The notes: a model not told the origin generated them from the letters alone. DNA of 64,000 nucleotides from Hysterangium stoloniferum (GCA_015178975.1 WHVD01000066.1:62001-126000); one strand, 5' to 3'; positions 1-12,794 are shown, counted from the stretch's first letter. A program made the numbers and translations.

Positions 1-2622
1 CGCCTCATTATGGTTATCAACCGCATTCCTACGCCCATGCATCCAATTCATCCAACACTGTATATGCCTATGCCACCCCATATCCTGGACTCTATGGCCA
101 GCCGCCGCTGCCTACTTCTCCTGAGGAACATTCGTCGCCGTATATACCGCAGACTGCTGCGGGTCCGCATTATGATACTCCACCGTACTTGGGAGTTTAT
201 CCTATGCAGAGATATCAGTTGCCTATGATGAGTCGGACCGAGTTCGATCTGTATCGTAGCTCGTCGGGTTCGGTGGTGAGGCCGCAGGCGCTTATACATA
301 TCCCTCGGGATTCTACATTTCCCCCTGTTTCTCCACTCGTGCCTCATCACTCTTCACTAAACCAGGGCCAAGCAGGTCCTTCAGCCTTACCCACAAGCTC
401 CCCCTCCAACCCCAACCAGAATTTTAATCCCCCTGCCTCAACTCCAACCCCAACAACCCCGTCCTCAACGCCACACAGAAAACCCACCCTCGGCCCTGTC
501 TCTCGAAAGTCGTACCACCCTGCACCACCCTCCAACCGCTCCGAATGGGTAATGTGGGTCGGAAACGTACCCTCCGACGCGACCCACACGGAACTCTGGT
601 CCTTCTTCAACCAACCGGCTCCTTCCCCCCCGCCCCCGAACGCATCCGCCATCCTCTCTTCCCGCCTAGTCCAGCCCACCTCCCCTCAGCGCATCCCAAA
701 CGAGCGCTGGTGCGGCGTCTGCAGCGTCTTTCTTATTTCCCGCTCGAACTGCGCGTTCATCAATTTCGAGACGGAGGTGCATCTCGTGAGTGCAGTGGCG
801 CATTTTAATGGGAAGCCGTTGCGCGCGAAGGATCCCAAGTGTCCGAGGCTCTTGTGTCGTGTTAGAAGGCGGGATGATGATTTGCGTGCGGGTGTGGGGG
901 GACAGCGGGGAATGGGGATACATATGAGGTGGGTGGAGGAGCAGAAGGGGAAGGAGCGGGTGAAAAGTGGTGGGAGCGATGGGGGTGAGGGTGGGGGCGC
1001 TGGAGGCGAAGGCGAAGACAACGTCGACGGTCCGCCAACCTCGCCGTCGACATATCTCGCCACATCCAACTCGTCGGACAGGTCTCCTCCTATTCCTGCC
1101 GTGGACAAGGCGGACGGGTTGCCAAATTCGTTAAGGAGATATGGAGAGAAGGGAAGTGATAAAGAAAGGATGGACGGGGAGAAGCCACGGCACGGAAGCT
1201 CAGGGGATCGCTCATTCGCGTCCACTAGTTCGAGCTTTTTGTCGAGGCATTTTCCGAAGAGGTATTTTATTTTGAAGTCCTTGACACAGGTGAGTCCTGG
1301 TGACTTTTCCATTTCTCCGTTCTGTGGTTCTAATGTCATGCCTTTTCTTTCTTCTTTCTTTCTTTGCTGCAGTACGACCTTAATCTAAGTGTCGACCGCG
1401 GTGTATGGGCCACACAATCGCATAACGAGGGTGTCCTAGATCAAGCCTTCCGAACGAGCACTGATGTCTTCTTAATATTTAGCGCAAACAAGAGTGGGGA
1501 GTTCTTCGGGTACGCAAGGTGTGCATTATTTTTGACACTTCTTTCGTATACATAAAAAATCACATCATTAACATCTACAGAATGTCTGGCCCCGTTTTCG
1601 GCGACGAGATGGATAGCGATCCCTTCGACCATATTCCGTGGGCATCCCGCCCTAGCGCAAGCTCACATCCCCACAGCTCGATCGCTGAAGAAGATGAGAA
1701 GAGCAAAGGGGAAAGCGTATTCATCACTCCAAGTGAGAATCGTATGGTCGCCGAGTCGCCTGGTACATTTTCTTCTAGTGAGGAACCGTGGCTACAGCCA
1801 GAAGAGCAGTCGGAACCACGCCTCCAGGTCGATACTACTTCTTCCGCCGTGAACGACACCCGCCTCCTGGAAGTCAACACCGCGCCAGCCGAAACACACC
1901 AAGGTCACCGCCGTCTCAGTCGTCCGCCATTGCCGCCCTATTGTGATACTCATCCAAAACTGCCTCTCTTAAAGGCGCTGCATAGTCGTGATCTCAGTAA
2001 AGGTGTTTCAGAGGACAGTCTTCCTATTTTGGTGAGGCCAAAGACAAAGCTGTCGCACACGGCGGGTAGTCTAGTTGGGAAGACAAAGGATGTTAACGGG
2101 GTCATAAGGCTTGATACGTATGAGGGTGGGACGGAGACGGGCCCGGAGGCGCAACGGCGAGAATGGGGGCAGAGGCAGGAGTCGTCTATGGAGAAGGGCA
2201 AAGGAAAAGGGAGGGCCACCGAGGTATTCTCGTCCGCAAGAGAAAAACCCGAAGGCTGGGGCCGTGAATTCCGTGTCGAGTGGATCCGCACCGACCGGCT
2301 GCCCTTTCAGCACATCCGACACCTGCGCAATCCATGGAACCACGATCGAGAGGTCAAGATATCTCGTGATGGGACCGAGCTCGAGCCAGGAGTGGGGCAG
2401 AAGTTGATCGATGAGTGGGATAAGCCTGGGCTCGTGGAGAACAGTGTCAAATCGTCGACGAATGCGAGTGGGAATGCTGCGTGGACGAGAGATCAGGCGG
2501 CTGTACCGGTGTCGTCAACGTCGGCGACGGCGCCCGCACAGCAGACTCAGACGCAGGAGGTTCGCGCAGGGATGGGGGTGAGTGGTAATCGTGGTAGGTT
2601 AGGAGGAGCGGGACCCCTCTAA
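1..2622 (+). CDS. RRM + YTH domain RNA-binding protein (5' end outside window)
   Basis: Probable reader of N6-methyladenosine in RNA. The reading frame is open from base 3, so the true start lies upstream. Exons are 3-1289, 1373-1518 and 1581-2622; the introns are 83 and 62 bp and the phases agree, giving 824 residues in the window. A Tyr/Pro/Ser-rich N-terminus is followed by an RRM at about 546-900 (RNP2-like MWVGNV, RNP1-like CAFINFE). The YTH domain starts at KRYFILKSLTQYDLNLSV, has the cage tryptophan in GVWAT, the core VFLIFSANKSGEFFGYAR, and ends with WIRTDRLPFQHIRHLRNPWN. About 220 low-complexity residues separate the two halves of the YTH domain. The coupling of RRM and YTH is seen directly; m6A binding is inferred from the family. 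Confidence 0.9.
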
Positions 2623-3347
2623 TCGACGTACCTCGTTTTGCGCCCTTCGCCTTCGTTCCCTGGTCTAGGCCGGACCGTTCCCGCTCATAGGGGTTCCCTC
2701 CACCTCATCCCATCGCCATCTCATCCCTGTGCGTGGTGATTCGTTTTGTTGGGAATGGTCACCACGCCACGAGCACTACCGCTGCTCTCGATCTCCCGCT
2801 CTGCCTAATAGGCATCATATGGTTTTTTTTTCATCAGGTTTTGTTAAGTTTTAATGTGAAAGTTTTCGATACGCTTTCGATCTACTGTTTTTCCGCTATT
2901 CTCTAGTTTTCATCAAGATTCAAAAGCAATCGCACTCACGATCTGGCAGTCTAATCTTGTCATTCACGAAACAAGTAACGTACTGTCTCTTTACCGAAGT
3001 TTTATTCTCTCGATTCCCAATACTGGTTAAGGACTGTCTTGTATCCATAGTTGAAATCTCCCTACACTTTGTAATACCTCGTACTTGGCAAAATACACGC
3101 ATGCAGCAAGTGCACTGGGTTTTTGCACACATACACGTTGAACAGATTCATTCGTAAATCAGGCTGGACAAATATCCGAATTAACATGTACAGGTGGTTT
3201 TTATTAATAAATACAATAAAACCATACGCGACAGGGCAGTTTTGCGACCATGCCGATGCGACACCTCAAGCTTCACCAAAAAGACGTCGTCTTTACATAA
3301 TTTTATCAGATTAGCCGACATGGAACAATTCCACTGTACTGTTTCAC
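2623..3347. other. Intergenic: 3' ends of YTH gene and Derlin gene
   Basis: Two genes converge here, so this stretch should hold both 3' untranslated regions. It is AT-rich with T-runs after 2820. I see no coding potential or repeat that matches elsewhere in the window. Confidence 0.5.
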
Positions 3348-4268
3348 TTACACAGGTTCCGGGGCATGACTCGCCCAGCTTAGAGTTCCACCGGGAACCT
3401 CCCTAATCCAGACATCCCGGATAAACCATCCCAAATGTCCAACAGCGCACCCAATGAGGTCGCCAGCAGCGGCCCGCCACGTGCCATTAATGATCCAACT
3501 GAGAATGGAGAAGCGATTCAGTAATGAGGATCCGGCTATGAAAGGAAAGTAAACACACCTGAACGCAATCAGCGCAACAGGGAGATATGGTGCTGTGACG
3601 GTTACAAGACCGAATAAGGATATCTGAGTGGATGGGTGGCGTCGGGACCAGAAGTATATCGGTACAAAGGCAAGAGGGGATGATAAAAAGGGCAGATTAA
3701 AGAGAGGCGAGATGATCTATGAATATAATGCTTGATTACCACCGCACTGGTCCCGCAGATTTTATAGAACAGAGTGACGTACAAGAAGCAAAGCAGCAGA
3801 GAGGGTGAGGAGCCAGAAGTAGTCGGCTTTTCGGTTTGGGAATGAGGACTCTTCAAGCATGCGCGAGTACCGCATGCTGACAGTGCGTCTATTATCGGAG
3901 ATACGATTCAATGGTCTAGATCCGATACTCACAAGAAGAACAAGTGGAAGACGAAATCCAAGGAAAGGGGTCCAAAGTACAGAAAAGTTGTCAGTACCCG
4001 CCATGGCTAGAAACGTAAACAAGATGAACACAATATCAATTGATATAATAAACTCACTTGGCAATTTCCGATGGCAGATTTGAAACTAAAATAGAGCTGG
4101 AGTGGAGTAACAAGCTGAGATTGCTGAAAGACGTGGTCTTAAGTCTAGGAGCACCATACATTTCCAAACCAGACACACCACTGCCACACTAGTAATCACA
4201 GACAAGGCAAGCCATCCTCTGGTAATCGGAGGGATTTGAGTAACCCAGGCTTCAATGCCCACGGGCAT
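3348..4268 (-). CDS. Derlin (Der1-like ER-associated degradation protein)
   Basis: Rhomboid-like pseudoprotease of the ER membrane; Derlins form part of the channel that returns misfolded proteins to the cytosol for degradation. Six exons on the minus strand: 4268-4179, 4123-4058, 4006-3933, 3876-3783, 3716-3559 and 3498-3348, with introns of 51-66 bp. All phases agree and give 210 residues, the usual Derlin length. Family signatures: IPPITR near the N-terminus, QLVTPLQLYFS, the WR motif in PWRVLTTFLYFGPLSLDF, RYSRMLEE followed by FPNRKADYFW, and a GxxxG motif (GCAVG) ahead of HLGWFIRDVW. The start at 4268 was chosen because MPVGIEAW leads straight into the conserved N-terminus; the frame stays open 24 codons upstream. 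No SHP box is seen at the C-terminus, so it resembles Der1/Derlin-1 more than Dfm1. Confidence 0.93.
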
Positions 4269-7019
4269 TTGGGCGACGTGGCGGAGTGAAGGTGAGGTTG
4301 GAAGCTCAAGCCACGCGAGTGACCGAATATAGCATGTCACTAAATTATCCGAAAAAAAAACCTAATAATTTGTAAATATTCTGAATTTTATTCATGTCAA
4401 AGTAATACCTATTATGACCATTGATTTAAACCGACCAGCACAAACGATTATTTCAGAAGTTTGCTTGCTTGCTCGCCAGATTCTCTCACGCTGCCACGTG
4501 AGCCGTGACAATGACACATCTCGTGACTCGTCGCGACTCTTTGTGCCCCTTCCTTAAATTCAAGGCGTGAGCTCTCGAACAATGCCTTTTTCGCCTTCCT
4601 ATAATAATGATTTCAAAAATAAGTAGCTGAAAAACAAAATTAATGAGATAGCAAGTAACAGACCTCTTCTTTACCTAATCTTTCAGATACTGAACCGTCT
4701 TAGGTCGAATTCGCTGAGGCAAACGAATGTATGCTTTATTAAAGTACCGTACGGATATAAACCACCGTGCTGCCTACTCCCCCTTTAAACGTGTGGTGTT
4801 AGGACGAGCTACATCACCCCCACCAACTCTTACTTCCTAGACTGTGGCGATTCAACTTGGCCTTCTTTATAACGTAACCTCACTCCTTCGGGTATGATTG
4901 CCATGCTTCTATCTACCTGTCTTAACACAGCCCAACCCTTACTGAACGATGTCCTAGTTCATCAGGGTTATTACACGACCCTCTGACTATCTCACATTAG
5001 ATTCTCTTTCCAAATGAATTCGAATTTTGGCACGGCCTGCGGAGTCTCCTTTGCAAGAAGTGAGGGCCAACAGTACTTCTTATTTTCACTATTTAGTGTC
5101 GAACGACTCGATTGCCACAGGACATAGCCCATTAAACTTCTGGTTTATTTGACGAAGTGGTTAATCGATTCAGATTTAAGCGCAGGAGTACCACCTCTAA
5201 GCTTTAGGTTAAACCTCTTTATATTGGGCTCGTTTCTGCATGCAGCGGAAAAGTGCTTGTGAACTACACATCGCTATAACTTACATATAGTCACAGTGCT
5301 CTACTACCTCCCTTCCCGCCGGGCTGCCTCGTTGCCTTGTGTCTAGGCTGTCTGGTTGTCATACAAACCATATGTATACATCAGCACCCTGGCTGTTCGT
5401 TGTACAGGATCTGATGGACCCATAGCTCGTGACACTGGAACCTATTGGCCTTCTTGACTTGGCCAATGAGCCATGTGAAACTTGAAGGGGATTGAAGAGA
5501 TAGTAGCCGAGCGCGGGCTACGACACATGGATTGTGAAGTAAAATGACGTCCCGGCCCCCGCGCGAGTATCATATTCATTTTTGCAATGTTTTGAAAGGT
5601 TCCCGTGGAACGGACGATTCTCTGAGCATTCGGCCAACTGATTTTCTTTTACTTTTAGTGTGTGATGTTATTGTCACTTATCTTTTTGCAACGGATCTTG
5701 GCCTTCTCGCGAGTCTAAAACTGGAAAGTAGCCGCATGCACGAGGCTGCACCGTGTGTTTGATTCACGTTTGATGTGTTTCGCTTTCCAAGAACTACTTT
5801 CGATTGATACAGAATTGGATTAATTCATTCCTTCGGTTATCCTCACTCTTCTGGATGCACTTTATTTTCGTAGATCTCCAAGAGAAGTTCTTATCATTCG
5901 AAGGCACTTACGGCAGCCTAGGAAATGTTGACAGCCGGGATCCCCTTCCACGTCGAGTTCAGCCAATTCCACAAAAAACCAACATGTCCTAGGTTTCATC
6001 TTTTACTTCTTCATGACGCCATGCTTTGTAAGATCCGTCATTTTAGGGACACCCCGATCCGACGACTTCCCCCGATATCAATGAAATGGAACGCGATTTC
6101 TATGATTAATCTCCGGTATTACAGCTATCTGGTAGGGAGTGGGGAAGCTTCTAACGATTCAATCAAGTTAATCTGTGCTTTGAGGATCCCCGATCGACAC
6201 GAATTCGCCCGATATCCATTAAAGCATCAATATTAAGTTCGTCAGTTTATGGCTGTCAGTGGCTGATTATTAGAGTCGATAAACAGCCTCCTTGTGATCA
6301 CAGCCTGAGAGGCAAGGTGCTTCCTCCCTTCTCCTTGAAATACACAACGAGACTTGGCTTTCAATAAAGAGCGTGCTTCGTATGTGTTTCACCGGTAGTC
6401 GGAGTCAACTCAATATCAATCAACCCGCATCTATCTATGTTTGAAAATCTCATGCCAACGGTGTCGCGGGATCAAAGGCGCAGCATGGATCCTAAGGCGC
6501 AACACAAAGTTTGACAATTTGAAATGCAACTCCCGCTTAAAAGTGAAGGTTGTCCTATCCTTCGATCTTCTTAGGGTTCGCTATAGTTGCTGACACGCTT
6601 CGCCAGACCACGCGAACAATGCGCTTCCCTCCCGATCTGGCTTCGCCCGATGGCGCAATTACTTTCTGCCTTATTAGGCTAACAGCATTCTTTCACCACA
6701 GGTAACTAACTATGTACGAAAAATGCACACCCCTCACCTGCGACTGCTTGGAAATTCCTGGCACCGAGCAATCTAGGAGCTGTGCCTATCACACTGGCAG
6801 TTCTTCGTTCTAATACGAACGTGACACCCGACCTCACAATTCTGGGTAAACCTTGTTTCCCATAACAGATGCCCTGAGCAGCAATTTGTTCCTTTGTAGC
6901 GCCGTCGTTTTTAATGAAACCTTCTTATCTTTCGGGGTGACCGTGCTTTTTTCAGCAAGCCGGAAATTTCACCCTTAATGATCATGAGTATTTGTCGGAA
7001 CCGCAGTCAACACCCAGTA
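4269..7019. other. Long intergenic region without recognised gene
   Basis: It holds the upstream region of the Derlin gene and, at its end, that of the zinc-finger gene. Short open frames at 5544-6236 show no conserved motif and no convincing splice continuity. I see no tRNA-like box, terminal repeat or similarity to the repeats further right. Confidence 0.4.
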
Positions 7020-7030
7020 CATATATAAGG
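7020..7030 (+). promoter_or_regulatory. TATA box of the zinc-finger gene
   Basis: The sequence ACATATATAAGG lies about 60 bp before the ATG at 7087, a normal fungal TATA-to-start distance. It is the only strong TATA-like site just upstream of this gene. Confidence 0.5.
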
Positions 7031-7086
7031 GATGTTCTGAGGTTTTTTTAGCAACACGATCTCCGATTTCCCTTTGCCTTCTTTCC

Positions 7087-7925
7087 ATGATGTCTTACCC
7101 ATACACTGATCAATTCGAGCAAGCCCTGGTTGAAGAGGGTACGGCATTCATGTCAGTATATTTCTCACGAGGCTCACCGCCGACTCCCTACCATCTTCAA
7201 GAAAGTCAATGGTATGCCTACCTTCCTCAACATCACGATGCAAGTACATCCGGGAGTAAGTCTTCCATGGCTTTCGTGAGAATCCTATTGATGTTTACCT
7301 AGATTCACATTGTAAGTAAATTCAGTATAATGTCAATGTCGTTGAGAGCCTGGAGGTTCTTCAGACCCAGGACCTGTCGCGCAATCTTACCCAGCGGAAC
7401 AATTTACCCAAGCCAATACCACTGTCCAAGCATACTACGGCCGCGATGATTCCCAATGTGCCATCCAGCAGATCCCGAGCTCTGTCGACCAGCAGTCTGT
7501 CGAGCAGTACATTCGCCAAGAACACGATGCTCAGGGAACCAAATATTATTGCGTATTCGAGGGATGCACTTATCATACTAGACCTGTCGCCAAGCGACAC
7601 GTCGTTTCCCACGTTCGATGCGTGCACCTTCAGGAGAGACAATTTATATGTGTAAAGTGGTGAGGACATGTCCATTATCGTGACTTGTCTAATCCACTGA
7701 GTTTAAATTACAGTAACGTGACTTTCGCCCGGAAAAGTGATGCGATGCGACATGCCGAATCAAACAACAACGGCAGAATCTGGCAATGTCCAGACTGGTA
7801 CGGAATTACCCGTTCTCAAACTTTTCGTGTTTTGACAGACTTTTCACAGCGGTTCCTCTTATTCAAGACGCGACCAATTTAGGGACCATGAGAGACGTTG
7901 TCCCAATAGGGCACGTCCACATTGA
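7087..7925 (+). CDS. C2H2/C2HC zinc-finger protein, 210 aa
   Basis: Probable small DNA-binding regulator; the target is unknown. Exons 7087-7255, 7303-7311, 7365-7659, 7714-7797 and 7850-7925 join in phase. The 9-nt second exon is optional: skipping it keeps the frame, so both forms are possible. The N-terminus is rich in Tyr, Gln and Ser. The C-terminal half has three finger-like units: YYCVFEGC with His residues in KRHVVSHVRCVH, FICVKCNVTFARKSDAMRH (second His missing), and WQCPDCGSSYSRRDQFRDH followed by ERRC (a C2HC finger). The last finger appears only when the intron 7798-7849 ends at the later acceptor (TTTTCACAG); the nearer acceptor gives an immediate stop. Family membership is firm, function is not. 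Confidence 0.75.
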
Positions 7926-8295
7926 GGTCTATCCGACAATATTTCGCACGTTTCGTACCACGGCTGGGACGCAGTTAAATAATCGTGTCAAGTAACACTC
8001 CGTTTAGATTACGATATGTTAGGTTGTACTACTATTGGAAATGAGCCTGATAATAATTTGAGACGTAATATTGGGAGCGTGAGGGGCTGTTCTGTGCGTT
8101 GTGATAAGAGATGGTAAGCCGGGATAGGGGGGATAATGTAATTATGAAAAAGCTTCTATATAGTCCAATGTTCTTTATATTTCCTAGCGCAGTGTTCAGG
8201 AAAGATGTCCCTGACATCTTCCTCCGAATGCGCGCTGTCTTTGTCATTTTCAATATTTCGTAACCACGAAGAGTGACTTATGACCATTCCGTCAC
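7926..8295. other. Intergenic between convergent genes
   Basis: Stretch between the stop of the zinc-finger gene and the stop of the DUF6533 gene on the other strand. It presumably holds the two 3' untranslated regions; nothing else is seen. Confidence 0.4.
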
Positions 8296-9938
8296 CTACG
8301 GGAGTGGTACCATATACAGCATCATAATGCAAAATCTGTTGATGAGTGAGTTATTTTTCAAAAAGGAGCAGAACAGCGGAATTACCACTGTGGAGAGCTC
8401 CATCCCCGTCAAAGTCCCAGAACGCAAGCGTGATGCGAATTCGCGAAGGTCAAGCAGATAGTGGGAAACGATGATTGCTCCTATACTGTGCTGTGTAAGA
8501 GAGGAAAAATATGTTTAAGTGGGACATGCGCAGCTTACGGGAATGCCACAGGGTTTGTGGAATACCTAAATGATATCTATAGTCACTTCGGTCAGGTGTG
8601 CAGATGCATGTAAGACCATGAGGATGCATTACCGGAGCCAACTTCATTAAGATATTTGAAAATCAGCGCGCGCTCGATCACCATGTGATAGAGGACTGCA
8701 ATTACCGTGACAAAAAGGAGTTCCATTAGTCTCACAAGACAGAGGGTTCTACCTCACGGAATGGGATCGTCAGTTATCCAACAAAGATGGAAGGCTTTCT
8801 GTACTAACGTGATATAGACAGCTGAGTAAAGGCAGCACGGAGCGTAATTTGGCCATGTGAAAGTTATCAATATAACCGATAATTGACATACCTTCAAACA
8901 AGATCAGTCGACCTAAGTTTGCACTTTGGAGATTAAGTCCCTTAATTCCGGGAAGAATCATCCATGCCTTATAGACAGTGAGGAATAGTGAGGTAATAGC
9001 AAAGCTTGTCAGAGCAGCCAGTGAAATCTTTATTCCTACTAGTTGTTAATATGGGAGAACCAAGCCGTCTGAAGGACATACTCCTGACCTGGGTGTTAGT
9101 AGCCTGCTTGAAGCAAGGGGAACAACGAAATCTCACAACAATACACTTTTGTCGGGGTCTTCCATACATTTCGTATCAACTACCTCGAGCTAAACTCTTT
9201 TGGTTAAAGGATACTTTATCGGAAAATAAAACCCACAATTTCGCTTCCCAAAATGACGAGTCCAAGAGCACCGAAGATCAGCAGTATGTAGTAGCTTCTG
9301 TCATATACGGCGTAGAGCTGGGATATGCTGACCACTACGTCAATTGTAAGATGCCATTGCGACAGAAATGTATTCTGGCGGCAAACCTATGATCACGCAT
9401 CTTGTCAAGATAGCTATCGCAAATATAGCACGTAGGATCATATCACAGCTTATTAAAACCAAGATTGGTGAGTGAGAGTCACTAGAACAAGAGACGTTGT
9501 GAGCACACTGTACCGTCAATATCAGCTCGCAACTTAAATGCTATAAAATCCACAATGAAACTCGCCTTTTTGGGGACACTGGTCGTGCATTGGAACACGA
9601 CATCACTTATGAGGTTTACGAAAGGAAGATAACGAGTCATAACATAAAATATGGATGTGAGATGAGTCTTCCTTCGCCATACCAGTTCGATTTCACGGCC
9701 TAGTCCCAAGACATAATCATAGAAAAAGAGGGCTGGATGGATGTCAATACTAAAACAGTTTATTGAGCAAAGCCATTAATTGCCCAACTCACAAAGAAGG
9801 GAAATAACTACACAGGTGTTGACGGTGTTGACGGTGCTGTAAGAGGCTAGTTAGAATTAGTTGTGAGAAAAAATGTGTTAAATACGTTTCAATAATGGCA
9901 TTGATGTCTGAAGGCTCTAAAGTATCGGGCGAAGACAT
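8296..9938 (-). CDS. DUF6533-type multi-pass membrane protein
   Basis: Integral membrane protein of a family expanded in mushroom-forming fungi; its biochemical role is unknown. Exon 1 is 9938-9886 (MSSPDTLEPSDINAIIET), exon 2 9836-9793, and exon 3 starts at 9732; these join in phase to give TCVVISLLSLFFYDYVLGL then GREIELVWRRKTH and YVMTRYLPFVNLISDVVFQC, the DUF6533 signature. Further hydrophobic exons follow: CDMILRAIFAIAIL, QLYAVYDRSYYILLIFGAL, and near 9000-8900 KAWMILPGIKGLNLQ. The C-terminal exon (about 8470-8296) reads IGAIIVSHYLLDLREFASRL, the typical last helix and tail. Exon borders between 9500 and 8480 were not all resolved, so the exact length is open and a broken exon cannot be excluded. 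Confidence 0.75.
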
Positions 9939-10071
9939 CATAAACCTCTGCTGGCATGAACGTTGAGTAATCGTGTGGCTTAACGCTGTCTAATATATTG
10001 GCAGATAGATAGTGCGATGCCTCCTGTGCCAATGGCACACGTGTTCGAAACTTCGAGTCAACAATCATAGC

Positions 10072-10767
10072 TCAAGATAATCTTCTGGTGATGATGAGCC
10101 ATGGGCACGTGTACCAGTGATGTACAGACTTTATCGAAGTGGTGTGACACCGATGAGTATAACATTTGACCCTCGGAGCAGCGGTGATGTGCGACTCTGC
10201 CATCCCGGCCTGAGAGATGATACGCAGAGTGCTTACATAGAACGATCCGCCCGTCACAATTGTTCGAATTTGATTGTTTTCATTGCAAGCTGTGCTAATG
10301 CGGTACCCAAACGACATGACAACGTGGAGTATGGGCTTGAGTACAGCTTTGCACGAGGTATACTCCAACGATATGATTACAAGGAATCATGAGTTACTTA
10401 ATAATAATAATAAATCTAGAGATAGTTCCCGCAGTCGGAGGATATCAAGAATAATGATAGTATATGCAACACACTGTACACATCAGTAATCAATTATTGA
10501 TGGGTATGCCCCAAAGACCGACATGGATGAACCAATTCAAGCGCCATGCATTCCACGTTGATTTGTGACGAAGAAAATGTACTCGTACGTCGATTCTGAA
10601 CATGCGTATGTCAGTTTGTGATTGATAGGAGCAAAGCCATATATATATCTTACACCACCTACATTGGAACAATTGTGTATGTGTACTTGGATAACGGGGT
10701 GATGAGCGAAGTCTTTAAAGGTTAAGTCGGAGTGCCCCATTATCCGACATAAAGCTCTTGGATGCAA
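10072..10767 (-). pseudogene. Possible second, degenerate DUF6533-like gene
   Basis: The minus strand near 10590-10495 reads VRVHFLRHKSTWNAWRLNWF, which resembles the charged W-R/K segment after the first helix of DUF6533 proteins. Hydrophobic stretches follow at lower coordinates (ILDILRLRELSLDLLLLL). I could not join the parts through in-phase splice sites, and no complete frame emerges. It lies just upstream of a clear DUF6533 gene on the same strand, so a decayed tandem copy is plausible. It may also be chance similarity. Confidence 0.3.
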
Positions 10768-11118
10768 CCATGTGGACGGTGAGCGTTGTTGGATTTCGGG
10801 AAAACTTAAGAGAAATTAAGCTATTAATACTTCAATGAGCCAGATATCAAAACATGGAGCCAGATGATAGAACGTGTATAGGTTGTCGCAGGGCCCTCTG
10901 CCAGTGTAGCTCCCGCTAGTCAACGAAAAAGACGAGGTTTTCGATGAGAAATTCCGAGGACGACAGGGAGGTTAGAATGCATGACACAGATTACTTTTGA
11001 AGTCGATATCAGGTTCGGTAATGGTTCAAAATCACCCGACGCTAGTGACCTGTACCTTGTGGTGTGACTACCTATCGAGTGGCGTCACACCGTCACCATC
11101 ATCGACACTGGCACAATA

Positions 11119-12794
11119 ATGGCTCATTTGACGAAACCTGAACACTACAATATAGAAGACACCAATATCGCATTACTTGGATCTGATGTGCGTGTGTTTT
11201 GAGGGAACTGAGTATTTGGCTCACGAATTCCGCACCTAATGTCTCTCCGCGGGAACTGTCCATGGATGGTTGCTATACACGTAGCTTGAAAAACGGGTTC
11301 GGGAACATGCAGGTGACAAAGAGCCTGCCTGGGAAAATGCTGGAAAAGCCTTAGGTACCGCGGTATGGCGGGTAGAAAAGTTCAAGATTGTAGAATGGCC
11401 TGAGGAGCGGAAAGGCACATTCTACAGCGGGGATTCGTATATTGTGCTTCATGTAAGCCCTACAGCTTAAAATAGACATGTAAAGGACATTCACTCATAA
11501 CGGTCTATGCTACTTTGTGAATTTATCAATTGTGAACCGGTTCATAGACGTACAAGAAGACGCCTGAGTCAAACGAACTCTGCTACGATCTTCATTTCTG
11601 GCTTGGGGAAGAGACGACCCAAGATGAAGCTGGAACCGCAGCCTTCAAGACAGTCGAGTTGGACGACCGTGAGTGCATGCCAATACCTCTTTCAATCAGA
11701 TATATACAACTCGCAAAGAGTTTTCCTAAGGAATTCTACCCTTTACCCGCGAAGTAGTTTGGCGCTTGAATTTACCAGTTCTTTTGCAGACCTCCATGGT
11801 TTACCCGTCCAGTACCGCGAGGTTCAGGCAAACGAATCCCCTCGTTTTTTGTCGTATTTTTCACACTTCGTGACGCTCCATGGAGGGGTCTCCACCGGGT
11901 TCCATCACGTTTCGTCACCTCCGCCTTTGGAGCTCCATAGACTATACCACATCAAATCTATCGCGACTGTAACCCCGGGGGGTACCCACGGATCGCACTT
12001 CGTTATTCGTCAGGTAGGAACCCTGTCAAGATATGGTCTATGTGGGGTATCCTTAGCATTTGACACCTAATATTAGGTTAGACCTGATGTGGCGAGCGTG
12101 CGACAGGCTGAAGGGGACGTGCTCGTTCTTGATAAGGGTGCACAAATCTGGCAATTCAATCGCAAAGGCAGTGCGGGCAAAGAACGGTTCAAAGCTTCAG
12201 AATTCACAAGAAGCATCATCGAAGACAGGCAGAAATCTAGCCACTTCAAAGCCATAGGTAAGCCATGTATGCAGTCTGTTAGAATACCGAAATTAAAAGC
12301 TGGGCTTTAACCCTATTATTAGATGTCAAAGTGTTTGGTACGTATTAACGCACACAATACTGAAGGAAAATGAATATTAATTATCCACAGATGAAGGCGG
12401 GTCTGGAGCGGGGTCGTTCCTGACAGACCTTGGTACGGATGCTGTATCAATTGTTGCCGCTCCAGGAAGCAAGCCATCTTCCATACCCTTAGCACTTTTC
12501 CGATTGTCTGACGCCAGCGGCACGTTTACATTGAACGCTGTCTTGACGTCCCCACCTCGCCTCACAGACTTGTCTTCGTCAGACATATTTATTCTCGATC
12601 ATACTGGGGACCGTGATGCGCCCGCTGTTTATATTTGGATTGGCAAGGGCGCGAGTACGGAGGAGCGCAGGTTGGGTGTGCATTTTGCGCAGAAGTACCT
12701 ACAGGATAAGAAAGGCGCCGGTGCTGCTAGAATTCCAGTGGTGAAAATCAACGAAGGAAGGGAAAACGAAGCGTTTCTGAGGGTGTTGAAGTGA
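11119..12794 (+). CDS. Gelsolin-family actin-severing protein (severin/fragmin-like), 393 aa
   Basis: Calcium-regulated severing and capping of actin filaments is the family role, in the cytoplasm. Seven exons: 11119-11187, 11285-11452, 11548-11668, 11790-12013, 12077-12257, 12323-12337 and 12391-12794; all phases agree. The length matches three gelsolin repeats. Repeat 1 has [25 protein letters not shown] and [16 protein letters not shown], ending at [12 protein letters not shown]. Repeat 2 contains [16 protein letters not shown]. Repeat 3 contains [11 protein letters not shown] and [15 protein letters not shown]. The 15-nt exon (AT-GTC-AAA-GTG-TTT-G) was chosen because it restores [15 protein letters not shown] at the repeat 2/3 linker; a single long intron would lose it. 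The start [20 protein letters not shown] fits related N-termini. Confidence 0.92.

Noticed and set aside
5544..6236. Three overlapping plus-strand frames in the long intergenic region
   Set aside because: No family resemblance and no exon continuity; composition does not differ from the surroundings.
7798..7841. Earlier acceptor for the last intron of the zinc-finger gene
   Set aside because: It creates an immediate in-frame stop; the acceptor at 7849 yields a proper C2HC finger.
12258..12390. Single 133-bp intron in the gelsolin gene
   Set aside because: Using the 15-nt exon at 12323-12337 gives two introns with good borders and restores a conserved sequence (VKVFDEGG).
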